A program made the position numbers and the translations under genes. The notes under the pieces were generated by a model. The model saw only the letters and a program-made list of their open reading frames with translations. It was not told the origin of the DNA and did no database searches. A DNA stretch of 64,000 bases from Streblospio benedicti (taxonomy: Eukaryota > Annelida > Polychaeta > Spionida > Spionidae), in NCBI GenBank assembly GCA_019095985.1, contig CM032669.1, positions 44,062,618 to 44,126,617 of the forward strand, read 5' to 3'. The first letter of the stretch is position 1. Each line of letters starts with the position of its first letter. Of the stretch, positions 11,079 to 43,156 are shown in pieces.

Positions 11079-11275
11079 TTAACCCTAATCAGTGCATTAG
11101 GGGTCCGTTTGGACCGCAGGGGTATACTTTTTGTGATATACATGTACTTTTATCCACTCTGTATTTTTTCTTTTCCCTTTTAGTAGTTGTCACCCTATAT
11201 CTTGCCTTTATCAGGACTGAAAATTATTTGACTTGGTTAAATATTAGGACTTCCATAGAAAATATTTGATTCGGG
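11079..11275 (+). mobile_element. Solo left end of the piggyBac-like element seen at 12603
   Basis: TTAA (11079-11082) then CCCTAATCAGTGCATTAGGG. About 190 bp align well with the left end of the 2.06-kb element, including GTTGTCACCCTATATCTTGC. The right end is missing. Confidence 0.6.
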
Positions 11276-11329
11276 CACACATATAAAGAATTGCTGAAAA
11301 ATGTGTTCAAAATTGTTTTCGTAGGGTCA

Positions 11330-11480
11330 TTTTCATAATGGAACATGGAACAGGAGAAAATATAATGGAACATGGAACATAGGGGGAAAAGATTGTGGAA
11401 CATGGAACCTGGGGGTAAAATAATAGTGGAACATTAAACATGGATCTCAGGACCCCTGTGTCACCCCCCTCATTATATAT
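11330..11480. repeat. GGAACATGGAACA minisatellite element, copy 2
   Basis: Direct repeats of ATGGAACATGGAACA, ending in GGACCCCTGTGTCACCCCCC. In reverse complement the G-rich/GACACAGG end matches copy 1 at 6300-6360. Confidence 0.5.
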
Positions 11481-12007
11481 CTTGATAAGTGTAAACATAC
11501 GTCAACATTGCTAGTTGCAATCATGTATTTATCATTTAAAATGACGTTCAACGCGTATCGCGGATTGGAGGCCCGTAGCCAGGATTTGGGCTAGGGGGGT
11601 TCAGAATGGGATTTTTGACAGAACTGCGAAGGCAAGCACCAATGTTGTGCAGCCGAGTCTACGGGGTTCTGGGGGCATCCCCCCCCCCCAAAAAAAGAAA
11701 CTTTTGAAAGATGCAATGAAAATGGTGCATTCTGGTGACACTTTAACATTGTTTCCCTCTAATTCAATATGTCTTTTACCAGGTTCCAGAACCTGGTGTA
11801 ACCTGGTCTGGATCCACCCCGATATAGGATGGAAGTTTGAGGATTGGAATGCCAAAACACTGCGAAATATCTCCAGATAAAATTTATTTATTGCAATTGT
11901 TGGTATCTTGTGAAATGCCAGATATGCACTTATAACAAAACTTAAATATGAACAATTAGGATGAATCTCACACATTAAGTATATGTATGTGCATTGATAG
12001 CTACAGT

Positions 12008-12598
12008 GCACTGTCTTGATTATGCAACAAAAACAACTGAACTAATAATAATACTGAACTGAAATAAGTTATTTACAAGAACCACCATTGCACTCAATAC
12101 AGACAAGGGACATTCAGAACATAAAGTCCTTAATCTTATTTCTAATAAATGAGCTGCAGATGCAATCTTGTACAATTTATCACAGTTTAAATGCACTGTC
12201 CTGATTATACAACAATAACAACTGAACTAATAATAATACTGGACTGAAATACATAGAGTCTTTAATATTCTTACTTCTGATAAGATGCAAATTTGTACAA
12301 TTTTCACAACTAAAATGCACTGTCCTGATTATGCAACAATAACAACTGAACTAATAATACTGAACGGAAATACATAAAGTCTTTAATATTCTTACTTCTA
12401 ATAAATGAGTTGCAGATGCAAACTTGTACAATTTATCACAACTTGAATGCACTGTCCTGATTATGCAACAATAACAACTGAACGGATAATAATACTGAAC
12501 TGATAAAAAAGCTATGACATGAACCACCGATGTGCTCAATACAGACAATTAAGGGGTATTCTAAACATGTTGAGAGAGTGTGTATAACTAGGAAGTCT
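12008..12598. repeat. AT-rich tandem satellite, units about 125-185 bp (left part)
   Basis: Units begin GCACTGTCCTGATTATGCAA at about 12008, 12193, 12317 and 12449 and share GTCTTTAATATTCTTACTTC. The array is broken at the TTAA of GTCTTTAATATT by a 2.06-kb element and continues at 14664-14745. Confidence 0.75.
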
Positions 12599-12602
12599 TT
12601 AA

Positions 12603-14663
12603 CCCTAATCAGTACATTACGGGTCCGTTCGGACCCCAGGGGTATACTTTTTGAGATATATTTTTACTCGTTTGTAATTTTTTCTTTCCCCTTTAAGTAG
12701 TTGTCACCCTATATCTTGCCTTTATCAGGACTGACGATTATTTGATTTTGTTAAATACTTGGACGTATATATAAAAATATTTTATTAGGGACCGCATGGA
12801 CCCCACACCCATTGAGAACAGAAAATGCAGGGTGCACTGAAATATTTTTGATTGAAGTCCTTTTATGAAGTTGTCAGCTCATATCTTGCCATTATCAATG
12901 GTGAAATTTTTTTTATATTGTTAAGCATAAGGAACAATAGGAGAGCAATTTTATTGGACCTCACACAAGATGAGTACAGAAAAGAGAAGGTTGTTCGATA
13001 ATTTGACCTATTAAAATATGCATGTAATAAAAACATAACTTTTGATTTGTTATTATTATATAACACAGTCATAATTATCATGTGTAATGTATTTGTAACA
13101 AAGAAAGATCATGAATAGAAAAGAAAACAAGTAGTCGTCGGGAACGCCGTAAATCTCCCCTTCCCCGATCAGGCCATTTCCCCGATCAGGCCATTTTTGA
13201 AAAGTAAGCCAAAGTACTCAAATATCAAATCACGTGAGGAGAGTGACATAGTGATACAAAAGGTCAAGTTTGGTGATGATAGGTAATAAAGTCATCCCAG
13301 GAGACAGAGAAACACAAATTCGGAATAATTTGTTTTTAAAACAGATTGTAATTTCATCAAAAGTAGGCCAAAGTACACCAAAATCTAATCAGCTCTGGAG
13401 AGTAGTACAACGAAGCTAGATATGAAGTTTGGTGATCATAGGTTAAATACTTCTCCCTGTAGAGTGGTAACAAGGTTTATTATGTAACGCTCGTAAGTTC
13501 AAAAGTAGGCCAAAGTACACCAATATCAAATCAAGTGAGGAGAGTGATATGGACATACCAAATGTCAAGTTTGGTGATGATAAGTCATAAACTGTTGCCA
13601 GAAGACAGATAAACACAATTACGTAATAATTCTTTTTTAAAAACACATCGTAACTTCATCAAAAGTAGGCCAAAGTACACCAAAATCTAATCGGCTCTGG
13701 AGAGTGGTACAACAAAGCTAAATATGAAGTTTGGTGACCATAGGTCAAATACTTCTCCCCTGTAGAGTGTTAACAAGGTTTATTACGTAACGCTTTAAAA
13801 GTTAAAAAAAGTAGGCCAAAGTACACCAATATCAAATCACGTGAGGGAGAGTGACATAGACATACAAAATGTCAAGTTTGGTGATGATAAGTCATAAACT
13901 GTTCCCAGGAGACAAATAAACAAAATTACGTAATAATTTTTTTAAAAAACACATCATAATTTCATCAAAAGTAGGCCAAAAGTACACCAAAATCTAATCA
14001 GCTCTGGGGAGTAGTACAAACAAAGCTAAATATGAAGTTTGGTGACCATAGGTCAAATACTTCTCCCTGTAGAGTGTTAACAAGGTTTATTACATAACGC
14101 TCATAAGTTCAAAAAGTAGGCCAAAGTACACCAATATCAAATCACGTGAGGAGAGGATATAGACATACCAAATGTCAAGTTTGGTGATGATAAGTCATAA
14201 ACTGTTCCCAAAAAGACAGATAAAACACAATTACGTAATAATTTGTTTTTAAAAACACATCGTAACTTCATCAAAAGTAGGCCAAAGTACACCAAAATCT
14301 AATCAGCTCTGGAGAGTAGTACAACAAAGCTAAATATGAAGTTTGGTGACCATAGGTCAAATACTTCTCTCTGTAGAGTGTTAACAAGGTTTATTACGTA
14401 ACGCTCATAAGTTCGTCAAAAGTAGGCCAAAGCACAAACAAAATTTTTTGAGAGGTACTTTTTTCCTCAAACAAGACATATTCAATTTGCAAATCAATAG
14501 CTCAAGTAGTCTTCGAGTTATCAGCCTGTTTATTTCGGACGGACGGACGGAGAAATCCCCCTTCGGACTTCGTCCGGGGAGATTTAATTACATGAAATGA
14601 TTGGGGTCCAATTGGACCCCTTTTGTACTGATTAATGTGTTTTGGTCAATAAACTGATGAAGG
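12603..14663. mobile_element. piggyBac-like non-autonomous element, 2.06 kb, inserted in a satellite
   Basis: TTAA lies on both sides (12599-12602 and 14664-14667). The ends are CCCTAATCAG and, on the minus strand, CCTTCATCAG. Joining the flanks across one TTAA restores GTCTTTAATATTCTT exactly as in intact neighbouring units, so the insertion site is proven internally. Subterminal palindromes GGGTCCGTTCGGACCC (left) and GGGGTCCAATTGGACCCC (right) mark both ends. There is no transposase frame; most of the interior is a dimeric satellite (13200-14416). Confidence 0.75.
13200..14416. repeat. Dimeric higher-order satellite, four units of about 305 bp
   Basis: Unit A starts AAAGTAGGCCAAAGTACACC then AATATCAAATCACGTGAGG (about 13200, 13501, 13806, 14112). 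Half-unit B starts with the same AGTAGGCCAAAGTACACC but continues AAAATCTAATCAGCTCTGG (about 13357, 13659, 13966, 14272). A and B alternate, so a monomer of about 150 bp doubled, diverged and then amplified as a dimer inside the transposon. Confidence 0.8.
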
Positions 14664-14789
14664 TTAATATTCTTTTTTTTTTCAAATAAATGAATTGCAG
14701 ATGCAAACTTGTATAATATATCACAACTTAAATTACGGAACAGTGTAAATGCTTAAGTTCTAACACTGAAAGATGACTGTGATATAGAG

Positions 14790-15340
14790 ACAAATAAGAT
14801 GTATTTATGCAAGAGGCAATGTTCTTATTAAAAGGTTCAAATTTAGCAGCAATGAAATTAAATGTAAACTATTTAAAACGTACTGTGCAAGTTTTTTACT
14901 GTATAAGTCAAAGGAGGAATTTTACTTCTTCGGTATTTAGAAAGATAAAGAGTACATATAATAGAGTTTTTAAAAACTTTCTTAAAATAGATAGGAATGA
15001 AATGAGGCTTTTTTATGTCACAGCATATTGTCAAATCTTTTAATGAAATTGAGCGACAGTTGATATATGATTTTAGAAAACTTATCCAAAAGAGTAATAA
15101 TATTTTAATTAGAACCATTGTTAACTCTGTATTTCATATTGAGTGTTGTCAATCGAACAGGTGGAACAGAACACTGTATAATTTTAATGCCTAAAAATTA
15201 TTTAACTCTAATATGTGTATTTTTAGTCTATTGAATACTATTAGATATTATGTATATGCTGTATATATATAATTTTATTTATATGGATTGTAACTTTTAC
15301 ATATCTGTAATAAATGTATCTTTATCGTTATCGTTATCGT
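14790..15340 (+). mobile_element. LINE 3' end with TTATCG tail
   Basis: The frame at 14807-15043 reads VFYCISQRRNFTSSVFRKIK then STYNRVFKNFLKIDR, the same post-RT region as the LINE at 6990-7328. It is followed by more coding-like sequence and a tail of TTTATCG(TTATCG)n at about 15320-15345. It is 5'-truncated and stop-interrupted. Confidence 0.6.
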
Positions 15341-15546
15341 TATCGTTACTGACTGATGAAATGTGTGAATTATGCCATTTAACTGAATAATAATGTTTAA
15401 CTAATCAAATCAAATCATCCAAGATGTATTGACCTTGAAATCAAATCAATCCATCCATTGTAATATTATATGATTTACATCATATCAATCCACTAGTAAA
15501 ATTATTTAACCCATACATGTTCTTATATACATTGAATATTAAACAA

Positions 15547-15835
15547 TTAACTTGTCAATGCTTGTAAAGAATATTTTTCATATCCATTCTTCATAGATGT
15601 AATGTCCTGAATACTGAATAGCTCTACAACTCTATCTAGGTTGACATCATGATCGTAGTGTGTATGCATCAAAGCAAGAGATGTAAGACGTGACTGACCC
15701 ATGCAGACTCTCATATAATTGTGTAGCCTTCTTATAATACTGGCACTTCTCTTGCATTCACATGATGAGACAGCTAGCAATGTGCTGCAATGTGCAGCAA
15801 CACTGAGATGTTGGAAAAAAAGTCAGCATCACATT
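15547..15835 (-). pseudogene. hAT-type transposase C-terminal (dimerisation) fragment
   Basis: The minus-strand frame reads LLAVSSCECKRSASIIRRLH then NYMRVCMGQSRLTSLALMHTHY. This follows the hAT dimerisation pattern (SSxxxERxFSxxxxIK...R..m...RLs.LalL...) shared by hAT transposases and domesticated ZMYM1-like and THAP0-like proteins. The Glu-Arg of the usual CERSFS is present as CKRSAS. It continues upstream in frame past 15780 but with stops, so it is a decayed fragment. Confidence 0.6.
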
Positions 15836-15949
15836 CCTTCAGTGTTGTAGCACAAGTAGATGGCTGATAACATTTGTCCACGCTCTGGAGATGGCAAATC
15901 TGACCTGCATGAATCAACAGCTTGAGATATGTCATTGTTTTCCACAGGA

Positions 15950-16080
15950 GGGAAAGGGGGGGGGGGGTTCAGTCTGGATATGGGGGGCAGGGTCAGTTCA
16001 AAAGGAGTGTGGGGGCGGGGGTTCAGTTTGGATAAGGGGGGGTGTCAGTTCAAAAGGGGGATTCAGCTACGGGCCTGTGG
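15950..16080. repeat. G-rich tandem segment
   Basis: Three imperfect repeats of GGGGTTCAGTYTGGATAWGGGG. The overlapping open frames through it (GGGFSLD repeats) follow from composition. Confidence 0.4.
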
Positions 16081-16436
16081 ATTCACGGGAATCTTTACAC
16101 TGCCTTTCCTTTACCAGTTGAAGTTGTTTGCAATTTAGTGGAATAGCTATTCGTTATTCTACATAAGGGAACATTCATTACTTAAGTGGTGGGAGTCAGT
16201 AAAATTTTCTAACATATACACGTAATCGTTAAATTTCCCCTGATCATCTCCTTTGATCGAAGATTACCAAATTATCAAGGATCTGAACGCATTTACTGCA
16301 ATGGTAATGTGTACCACTAATTTATAGATTAAATAAAATCTGATGAACGATACTTATGTCAGCTTCACTTTTACAATCCATTCAAACTGTGAGGTCATAA
16401 TGCACGAATGTCTGAAGAGCTAAGAGACCATTCCTG

Positions 16437-16790
16437 TGTGCTTCCGCGGCCGAGTGGATAGGGAGTTGGACTCGTGACCCGAAGATCATGGGTTTGATTC
16501 CCGGTCGGGTCTGATGGTAAATGGTGAGCAAACTTCCCTCTAACAGGTTGCACACGGCTCCGTGGTACCTACACGTTAAATAGGTACAGGTCAGGCGAGT
16601 GAACGCTAATGTGAGTGATTAGCACGTCTGCGCTACGGTTGCGACGTGTTGTATGCTCCCCGGGGAGTTGAGAAAGATATAGTGTGACAAGGATGCCAAT
16701 GACCTGGTGTAAATATGTAAAGTCGCTAGAGCACGATAACAGTGAATTGCACAGTGAATTGCGACTGTAAATAACCACATTTACATTTAG
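16437..16790 (+). repeat. tRNA-derived SINE, family 1, copy c (longest)
   Basis: Head GCGGCCGAGTGGATAGGGAG (A box) and GGGTTTGATTCC (B box) in tRNA spacing. The body includes GGTACCTACACGTTAAATAGG and the tail is ACCACATTTACATTTAG. It abuts the MITE at 16791. Confidence 0.75.
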
Positions 16791-17141
16791 ATTCAGAATT
16801 TATGACAGGGTGGGGTAGGAGGATTCTAGGGCGGGCCATGAACTTTTGTCACAATGTTTGGATGGGGGGGGGGGGCTATCAATTTTTTCACACACTTTTG
16901 AGGGGGTTATCAAATTTTTAACAGAAAATGTACCCCCTTTTTTAGAGATTCTGTACTAAAATTTCCTGTTTTTTTTAATGATTGCGTTAACTGTTAGGGG
17001 GTGGGGGTCATCGATTTCTGTCACAGGAAATTGAGGGTGGGGTTACCATTTTTCCACAGAGATTTGAGGGTGGGGGGCTATCAATTTTTTCACAGCATTT
17101 TTGGAAAATCCTCCTACCCCACCCTGTCATAAATACTGAAT
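16791..17141. mobile_element. MITE with GACAGGGTGGGGTAGGA inverted ends
   Basis: Arms of about 35 bp: ATTCAGAATTTATGACAGGG then TGGGGTAGGAGGATT at left and the inverse at 17107-17141, nearly identical. The interior has G-run blocks ending CTATCAATTTTTTCACA. A partial relative is at 27930-28045. Confidence 0.65.
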
Positions 17142-18279
17142 GGTCCCAAATACGGTAAATTACATTGCAACCAGGTTTACTTGGACATTGATGTTCCCAT
17201 ATATGTGCGCTGTGCTATTCTTGCAGTTACAATGTGCAGATAATTGAGGCTGGGTGTACGACATCTTTCCCTGAGAAGGTGGTCGACATTTATCAATAAA
17301 AGATTGATAGATGTTACCTTGCTACGGCAAGATGGGTGTACGAGCACGGCCGATAGAGGGAGCAGACGACGATTAGTCTACTTCTCGCGTTATAAGGAGT
17401 CAGGTCTTGTATTGAGGACCACCCGTTCGTGGGACAGCACTCAAGACTGACAGTGTCTACTTAGGGTCTTGCACAGTTTACATTAGATGAAATGGTGCTA
17501 TAGAACAAACATAAAAAGTGTGACATGAACTACCAATTTTACTTCTACTCTGAGTAGATGCGTTTGGTGAGGAGCGTAATCCTGGAGTGGGCGTAACATA
17601 AAAAGGACAATGTAAAGAGTACGGTACAATGCAGGAGTACATTATTTAGTCAAGACAAAGTTAAATTATCATGTATTATACTGGCATGTGATAAAAATAT
17701 TTTGAGTATATTTGAACATATTAGTTAAATTACCCAGACAATTCTGGAATGTATGTCAGTTTTAGTAGAGGCTTTTTTTCTTAAAAGGCAATTACTCATG
17801 AGCATATTGTGTGCAATGTGACCGACATAGGTTCGATAGATTGACTGTTTTCAGCTATGCAGAAACATGTAGATTGTCAAACTTTCTGTGGATTTCAACA
17901 TGCAAACTGTAAATAATATATATGTTTTATTTGCACAACAAGTATATACCATTAAAGAAGCACTAGTGTAGGACTGAAAACTTTCCCAATACGACTAGTA
18001 ATAAGTTAGACGTGATCTTATCAATTTCATACAAGAAAGGCTAGTAGTAGCATTATGTGTGTGAGTAATTTGTTACAATTGAAAGCATTAAGACAGTTCC
18101 ATAGGATACCCACATTGAAGAATAATCGTTAAATAGGGTAGTACATCGCACGAGAAGTGGGCAGTAAAACATCTTATTTTGAAAGTATTTTGAATATGCG
18201 ATAAATGTTCTTCTTAGACAATATGACAATATGACTTTTATTGTACATTGCAATACTCCAAGAAAAGACACTGCTATTT

Positions 18280-19281
18280 AGCTTCACCGTGCAATCATAT
18301 TTTGGTATAAACATTTTGATGTTCAGAGTTCGTATATATTTAACGTATGCTACAATTCGTCCTACATTATCCTGTAAACTTTATTAGCTCACCAAGTCTT
18401 GAGGTCAGTGAAATAAACATATAAAACACACATAAAGCAAGAAAAATGGCTGAGTACACCAATATCACGCACCCGGACTTCACTGACCAGACGACAGTTA
18501 GTCCATGGAACGATTCCTCGTCGTGGATGACGTCATCAGGGTATTCCCCGCCAATGCCGGATAGTATGCAACCGCGCCAACCATGTTCCGTACCATGGGC
18601 TACGTGCTGCGTGCGGCGCTCTCGGCGTGCTGGAGAATGTCATCATCGTGCTCATCCGGGTGTCGAGGCGAACGGGCGGCCAGGGCTGCTGAGGGGCCTT
18701 CCACCAGCTGCTGGAGGCCTCCAGCTGCGCCAGCCGTTCTCATGGCGCTGCTAGGTACGCATGCAGCACTAGCGGTTGCAGCAGGGATTGCCACAAAACG
18801 TGGGTAATCAGTGGAATTCATGGGGTTTATTTGCATTCACGTAAAACACAACTATACCGGCGGGGGGGGCCCGACAGTTTCCTTAAAAAGTGGAAAAATC
18901 AAGAGGGTTCACTTCCTAATGGTTTTCCCAATAACCCTGGTTTAAAAACGAAGTTCCTTTTCCCCCAAAATATTTAATTTCTTGGGGTTTTGGAATTTAA
19001 ACAAAAAATTGAGTTTTAGGGCCCCATTTCAAAAAGGGGTTTGTACTTTATGGTAAATTTTATAAAAATTGAAAAAAATGATGGAAATTTGGTATTTTTA
19101 AAAAAAAATAGTTTGCGACCAAACCACCCCAAAATAAATTGATTTTTTGGTAAACCCAAACCAAAATTTCCATTGTCAAATTTTCCAAAAGCCCCCAAAT
19201 TTTATTTCTCCAAAAATTTTTTTTTCCGGGGGGGTTTATTTTTAAATTTTTTTTAATTTTTTTTGGTTTTAAAAAAAAACC
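18280..19281 (+). other. Low-quality duplicate of 19382-20240 (unmerged contig end, assembly artefact)
   Basis: From TAGCTTCACCGTGCAATCAT the sequence repeats, base for base at first, what follows the gap at 19382, including opsin exon 1 (18446 onward). It then loses single bases and a block of exon 1, and after about 18840 degrades into homopolymer-smeared sequence, as at the failing end of a read. The 100-N gap follows. It should not be annotated as a second opsin copy. Confidence 0.85.
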
Positions 19282-19381
19282 NNNNNNNNNNNNNNNNNNN
19301 NNNNNNNNNNNNNNNNNNNNNNNNNNNNNNNNNNNNNNNNNNNNNNNNNNNNNNNNNNNNNNNNNNNNNNNNNNNNNNNNN
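19282..19381. other. Assembly gap, 100 N
   Basis: Exactly 100 Ns, the usual placeholder for a gap of unknown size. The flanks overlap each other, so the true gap is probably negative. Confidence 0.95.
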
Positions 19382-19548
19382 TAGCTTCACCGTGCAATCA
19401 TATTTTGGTATAAACATTTTGATGTTCAGAGTTCGTATATATTTAACGTATGCTACAATTCGTCCTACATTATCCTGTAAACTTTATTAGCTCACCAAGT
19501 CTTGAGGTCAGTGAAATAAACATATAAAACACACATAAAGCAAGAAAA

Positions 19549-39539
<19,991 letters not shown>

Positions 39540-40476
39540 GTTGTTGGTTTGATTATTATTATTATATAGGGACCACTTCATTATGATGATGTAGGACTCA
39601 TTTTACTCTCTGCCATTTTGAGGCCCTAACATATGCCACAAAAAAGTATGTTTAAGTTGTTTAAATGCAAATCATGACAATAGTCGCTCTAGAGAGGGTT
39701 GGACTTATAATTTTGTCAATTGAATGTAGCATTTGAATGATTATGTGATATGTGAAGTTTGTCAATCTTATAATGTAATTTTCAAACAGTTCCAATCACT
39801 GAGTTTTATCTGCATTCAATGGTAATTGCGCTGTTACCTTTTCACATACTCCCACTCAGAATAGGCCAATTGATATAACTGCGATATACAAATATTTAGA
39901 GCAGTGAGCAGTGGAGTGCATATATTGATAAAATGATAGTTAGTGCATATATTGATAAAATGCAAAGTAGACTTAATATAAATGTCCTTCAAAAGTACAG
40001 TCAAGTATCTAGAAATCTGAAAAGTCTAATTTATTGGCAACATCGGATGATAATTCTAATTTCATTTAGCAGATTAGAAAGTTTGAAAAACTATTCATAA
40101 ATATTGTTTCTGTGATAAATATTGTACACCAATTAGATATAAAATAAGTATAGACTCCATGTATACATATACAATGTAAATAATTCACTCTAGACCGTAA
40201 TCGTGTCAATGAGAAGCGACAGACCGTCCAGTTTGTTTCCTCAACATTTGGCATTGTTTGAGACAGAGTGCTCAAATTTGCTCTGTCAAAAAGGCGATAT
40301 GACCACTTGGAAACTTTTCACTTGGTCCCACAATGATAGTTATTTGGGTCTAGTCTGGAACATGAATTGGCCCTTATCTTACTGTTACATAATTTTTATG
40401 TAGTTTAGCGCATTATGCTATTTTCTTTTCAATATTCGACATTTCATGCACTGCACCTTCTTTGACAAATGAAAAC

Positions 40477-40688
<212 letters not shown>

Positions 40689-40916
40689 TCTAGTTTGGCA
40701 CCAGCGGTGGTGCTTTTTATTGTAACAATTATAATACTATTGATGATGGACGTGTCATTTAGTAAACGTGTCTGTGATTGTGTTGTGGTCATGTGCGAGT
40801 GTAGAAAAGATTAAAACCATGCTCAATACAACCATAGTCTTTTCATATTCATGGAAACACAGCATTGATAGTACTAGAACCATATATTCTACGCATTTAA
40901 TGTACAAAAAACGTGT

Positions 40917-41347
40917 CAGAGCCTGGGCGGGGCCCCTCAGCCAGCAGGCCCGGTGTCTGCACCACTGAATTTGTGATTGCGGGCTAAATTATCCCATCAT
41001 AGGCACACACATTTCCTTTACAGAAACTCCCTGCGGAGTATTCCTTGTAGCCTCAGATTAATTATGGGCGGAGGTCATTCTTGTGGATGTCACTAGCTAT
41101 GTAACTGTGGTTAAAATGTGTGATAAATGTGTTTATATGATTTGTTTCAACATGATCGTAACTTTTTTCAAAATATGCAGACTTTGTACAGGCTTTTGTG
41201 GGTTTTGTGTGGGCTGTCCTTCAATAACTGTTGGTGCAGGTGTGGGTGCGTGCTTCAAAACTCTAAATGAGCGGGTGTGGGTGTGGGTTTCACATTAAAT
41301 GTGTGGGGTGGGTGTTGGTAAGAAATTATAACCCACGCAGGGCTCTG
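40917..41347. mobile_element. CAGAG-tip MITE-like repeat, copy A
   Basis: Left tip CAGAGCCTGGGCGGG; right tip on the minus strand CAGAGCCCTGCGTGGGTT. Interior blocks are shared with 33440 and 35077. CAGRG-type tips suggest a hAT origin, but I could not find an 8-bp target duplication, so the class is inferred. Confidence 0.5.
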
Positions 41348-42256
41348 ATACAGAGGGAAAACACAAACACAGCATCAGCAGTTTTAATATTTTATATGTC
41401 ATTTCCAAATTATAGTAGGAATTGATATAAAGATGTAACCCCAACACCTTTCAATGATATCCTCCTTAGATCATCAGAAATGTTTTATTACCAACATTTT
41501 CAACTAAATGTACGTAAAAAACAAACAGTAATCTCTAATATTTTCGTCTTTTGACAAGACGTCTTCAGGAGAATAATTTTTTGTGACATTTCGAAATTTT
41601 TATTTTTTTCATACCCTGCTGACTACATGTGGTATTGGATACCAATCATCACAATACACAGAGCATCTACTATAATCAGTCTCCAAAACGTATATACAGC
41701 CATTTACAGAAGTAAATTTACATAGGTGCTAGTTTAGTCACATTAGCCCAATCTCTGTCGAAGAGCATCCTCCAGCCCCCCCGCCCCCCTCCCTCTCCAC
41801 AACAATTTTCATACACATGGACAGGTACAAGAAGGATAACTTCGATAACTTCTGTGCCTTTAGTTTCACAGCTATTTACAAAACATATACAAAAGTGATC
41901 ATTCCTGGAAATCTTCTTGATTGGGTTGAAAGCAACACACCTACATTAAAAGGACTTATCATCCAATGATACGATTTGTTTTCAATATTCAGAAGTTTTC
42001 AATTGAATATGTTATATATTAACAAGTGCGGAATAACTGCTATGAAAAAAGAATAAGACCATTATATATAATAACATGCCAGCCTCAACAAAACAACATT
42101 CTATGTTCCACATACCACATCCTATCTTTGAAATGTTGTGCATATATAGCTATAGCTAAAATATCATATTTTGCACCAATAAGTCATTTAAAATACCAAT
42201 TTTGATGTGTACAATACATGTAAAGATTCCCCTTCTTACATGGTAATGATACTAAA

Positions 42257-42582
42257 CCCCAAACAAAAAGGGTTTAAAACCAAGTACAAGAAATGCACTA
42301 AAATTTAAGAAGAAAAAAATAAACATTGTGTGATGATTATTGATGACATTTTTAATAAGGGATATGAAAACTGCAATCTTCAAAATCATTAATTTTATTC
42401 TGCAGGCTCCATCCGGTGGATATGTGCACTGTAGCACCTGCAGAATATTAATTAATGATTTTGAAGATTGCAGTTTTCATCTCTTATTAAAAATGTCATC
42501 ACCAATCATCACACAATGTTTATTTTTCTTCTTAAATTTTAGTGCATTTCTTGTACTTGGTTTTAAACCCTTCTTGTTTGGG
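42257..42582. mobile_element. Foldback element: 326-bp hairpin with arms of about 148 bp
   Basis: Left arm 42257-42406 and right arm 42437-42582 are near-perfect inverses (CCCAAACAAAAAGGGTTTAA against TTAAACCCTTCTTGTTTGGG at the tips; CTGCAGG against CCTGCAG at the centre). The spacer is 30 bp. No coding frame exists beyond mirror-image reads of the same sequence. Confidence 0.85.
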
Positions 42583-42735
42583 AAGATGGTATCATTCTGG
42601 TCTCACAACCTTGGGGTCTTGAGTTCGATCCCCGCTTGGGCCACTTGCTATAGTCAGATGGAAGCTTGGGGTTGTAAAACCTGTATTCAGCTATATCTAT
42701 CGTTGGTAGGAATATGCTTGCTAAAAGACATGTGA
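42583..42735 (+). repeat. SINE-like tRNA head, family 2, plus strand
   Basis: GATGGTATCATTCTGGTCTC, then TTGGGGTCTTGAGTTCGATC (B box) and CTTGGGCCACTTG. It is the reverse complement of the downstream part of the repeats at 3300-4016. It directly abuts the hairpin at 42582. Confidence 0.65.
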
Positions 42736-43156
42736 GAGAGAGATGGAAACTCATATAAGATAAGCTTGAATATAGTATGAGAACTACACATATAAAATAA
42801 AATAAATACAAATCAAACAATTGGATAATACAAGCTTCATCTTTCACACAATTCACTGCAAAATTCACATTTCACAGCAAAAATATAGATTAACTCAATT
42901 TAAAAGTAATTTTTGCATCAAATTTCCAAACACCTGGGAACAAAGCAAAGACACACTGTCTGTTGACAGAATGACATCACAGTTTCTTTACAGCAACATT
43001 CGTTAGTTGTAGTAAAAATGAATCAATATTTATGCGTAAATTTTCAACACAAATCCAAACTTCAACTTTCACACATTTTCAACCATATTTTTGTGAGAGA
43101 AAAAGGATAAACGAGTGATACATTTAACTAAATAAACAACAACATGTGAAAGAGAT

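Noticed and set aside
13443-13646. Minus-strand 67-codon frame with hydrophobic residues
   Set aside because: It lies wholly within the dimeric satellite and recurs with it.
12000-14750. CRISPR-like regular repeats
   Set aside because: Repeat units are long and spacers are not unique; the setting is clearly an animal genome with satellites.
15891-16138. Glycine-rich frames resembling a secreted protein
   Set aside because: Direct result of repeated G-runs in a tandem segment; frames overlap and lack a signal peptide.
18446-18754. Open frame repeating the opsin N-terminus, suggesting a second opsin gene
   Set aside because: It is the error-laden contig overlap left of the N gap; the flanking intron repeats too and decays into homopolymer noise.
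42340-42735. 131-codon plus-strand frame
   Set aside because: It runs through the hairpin and the tRNA-like head; both arms give mirrored reads of the same DNA.
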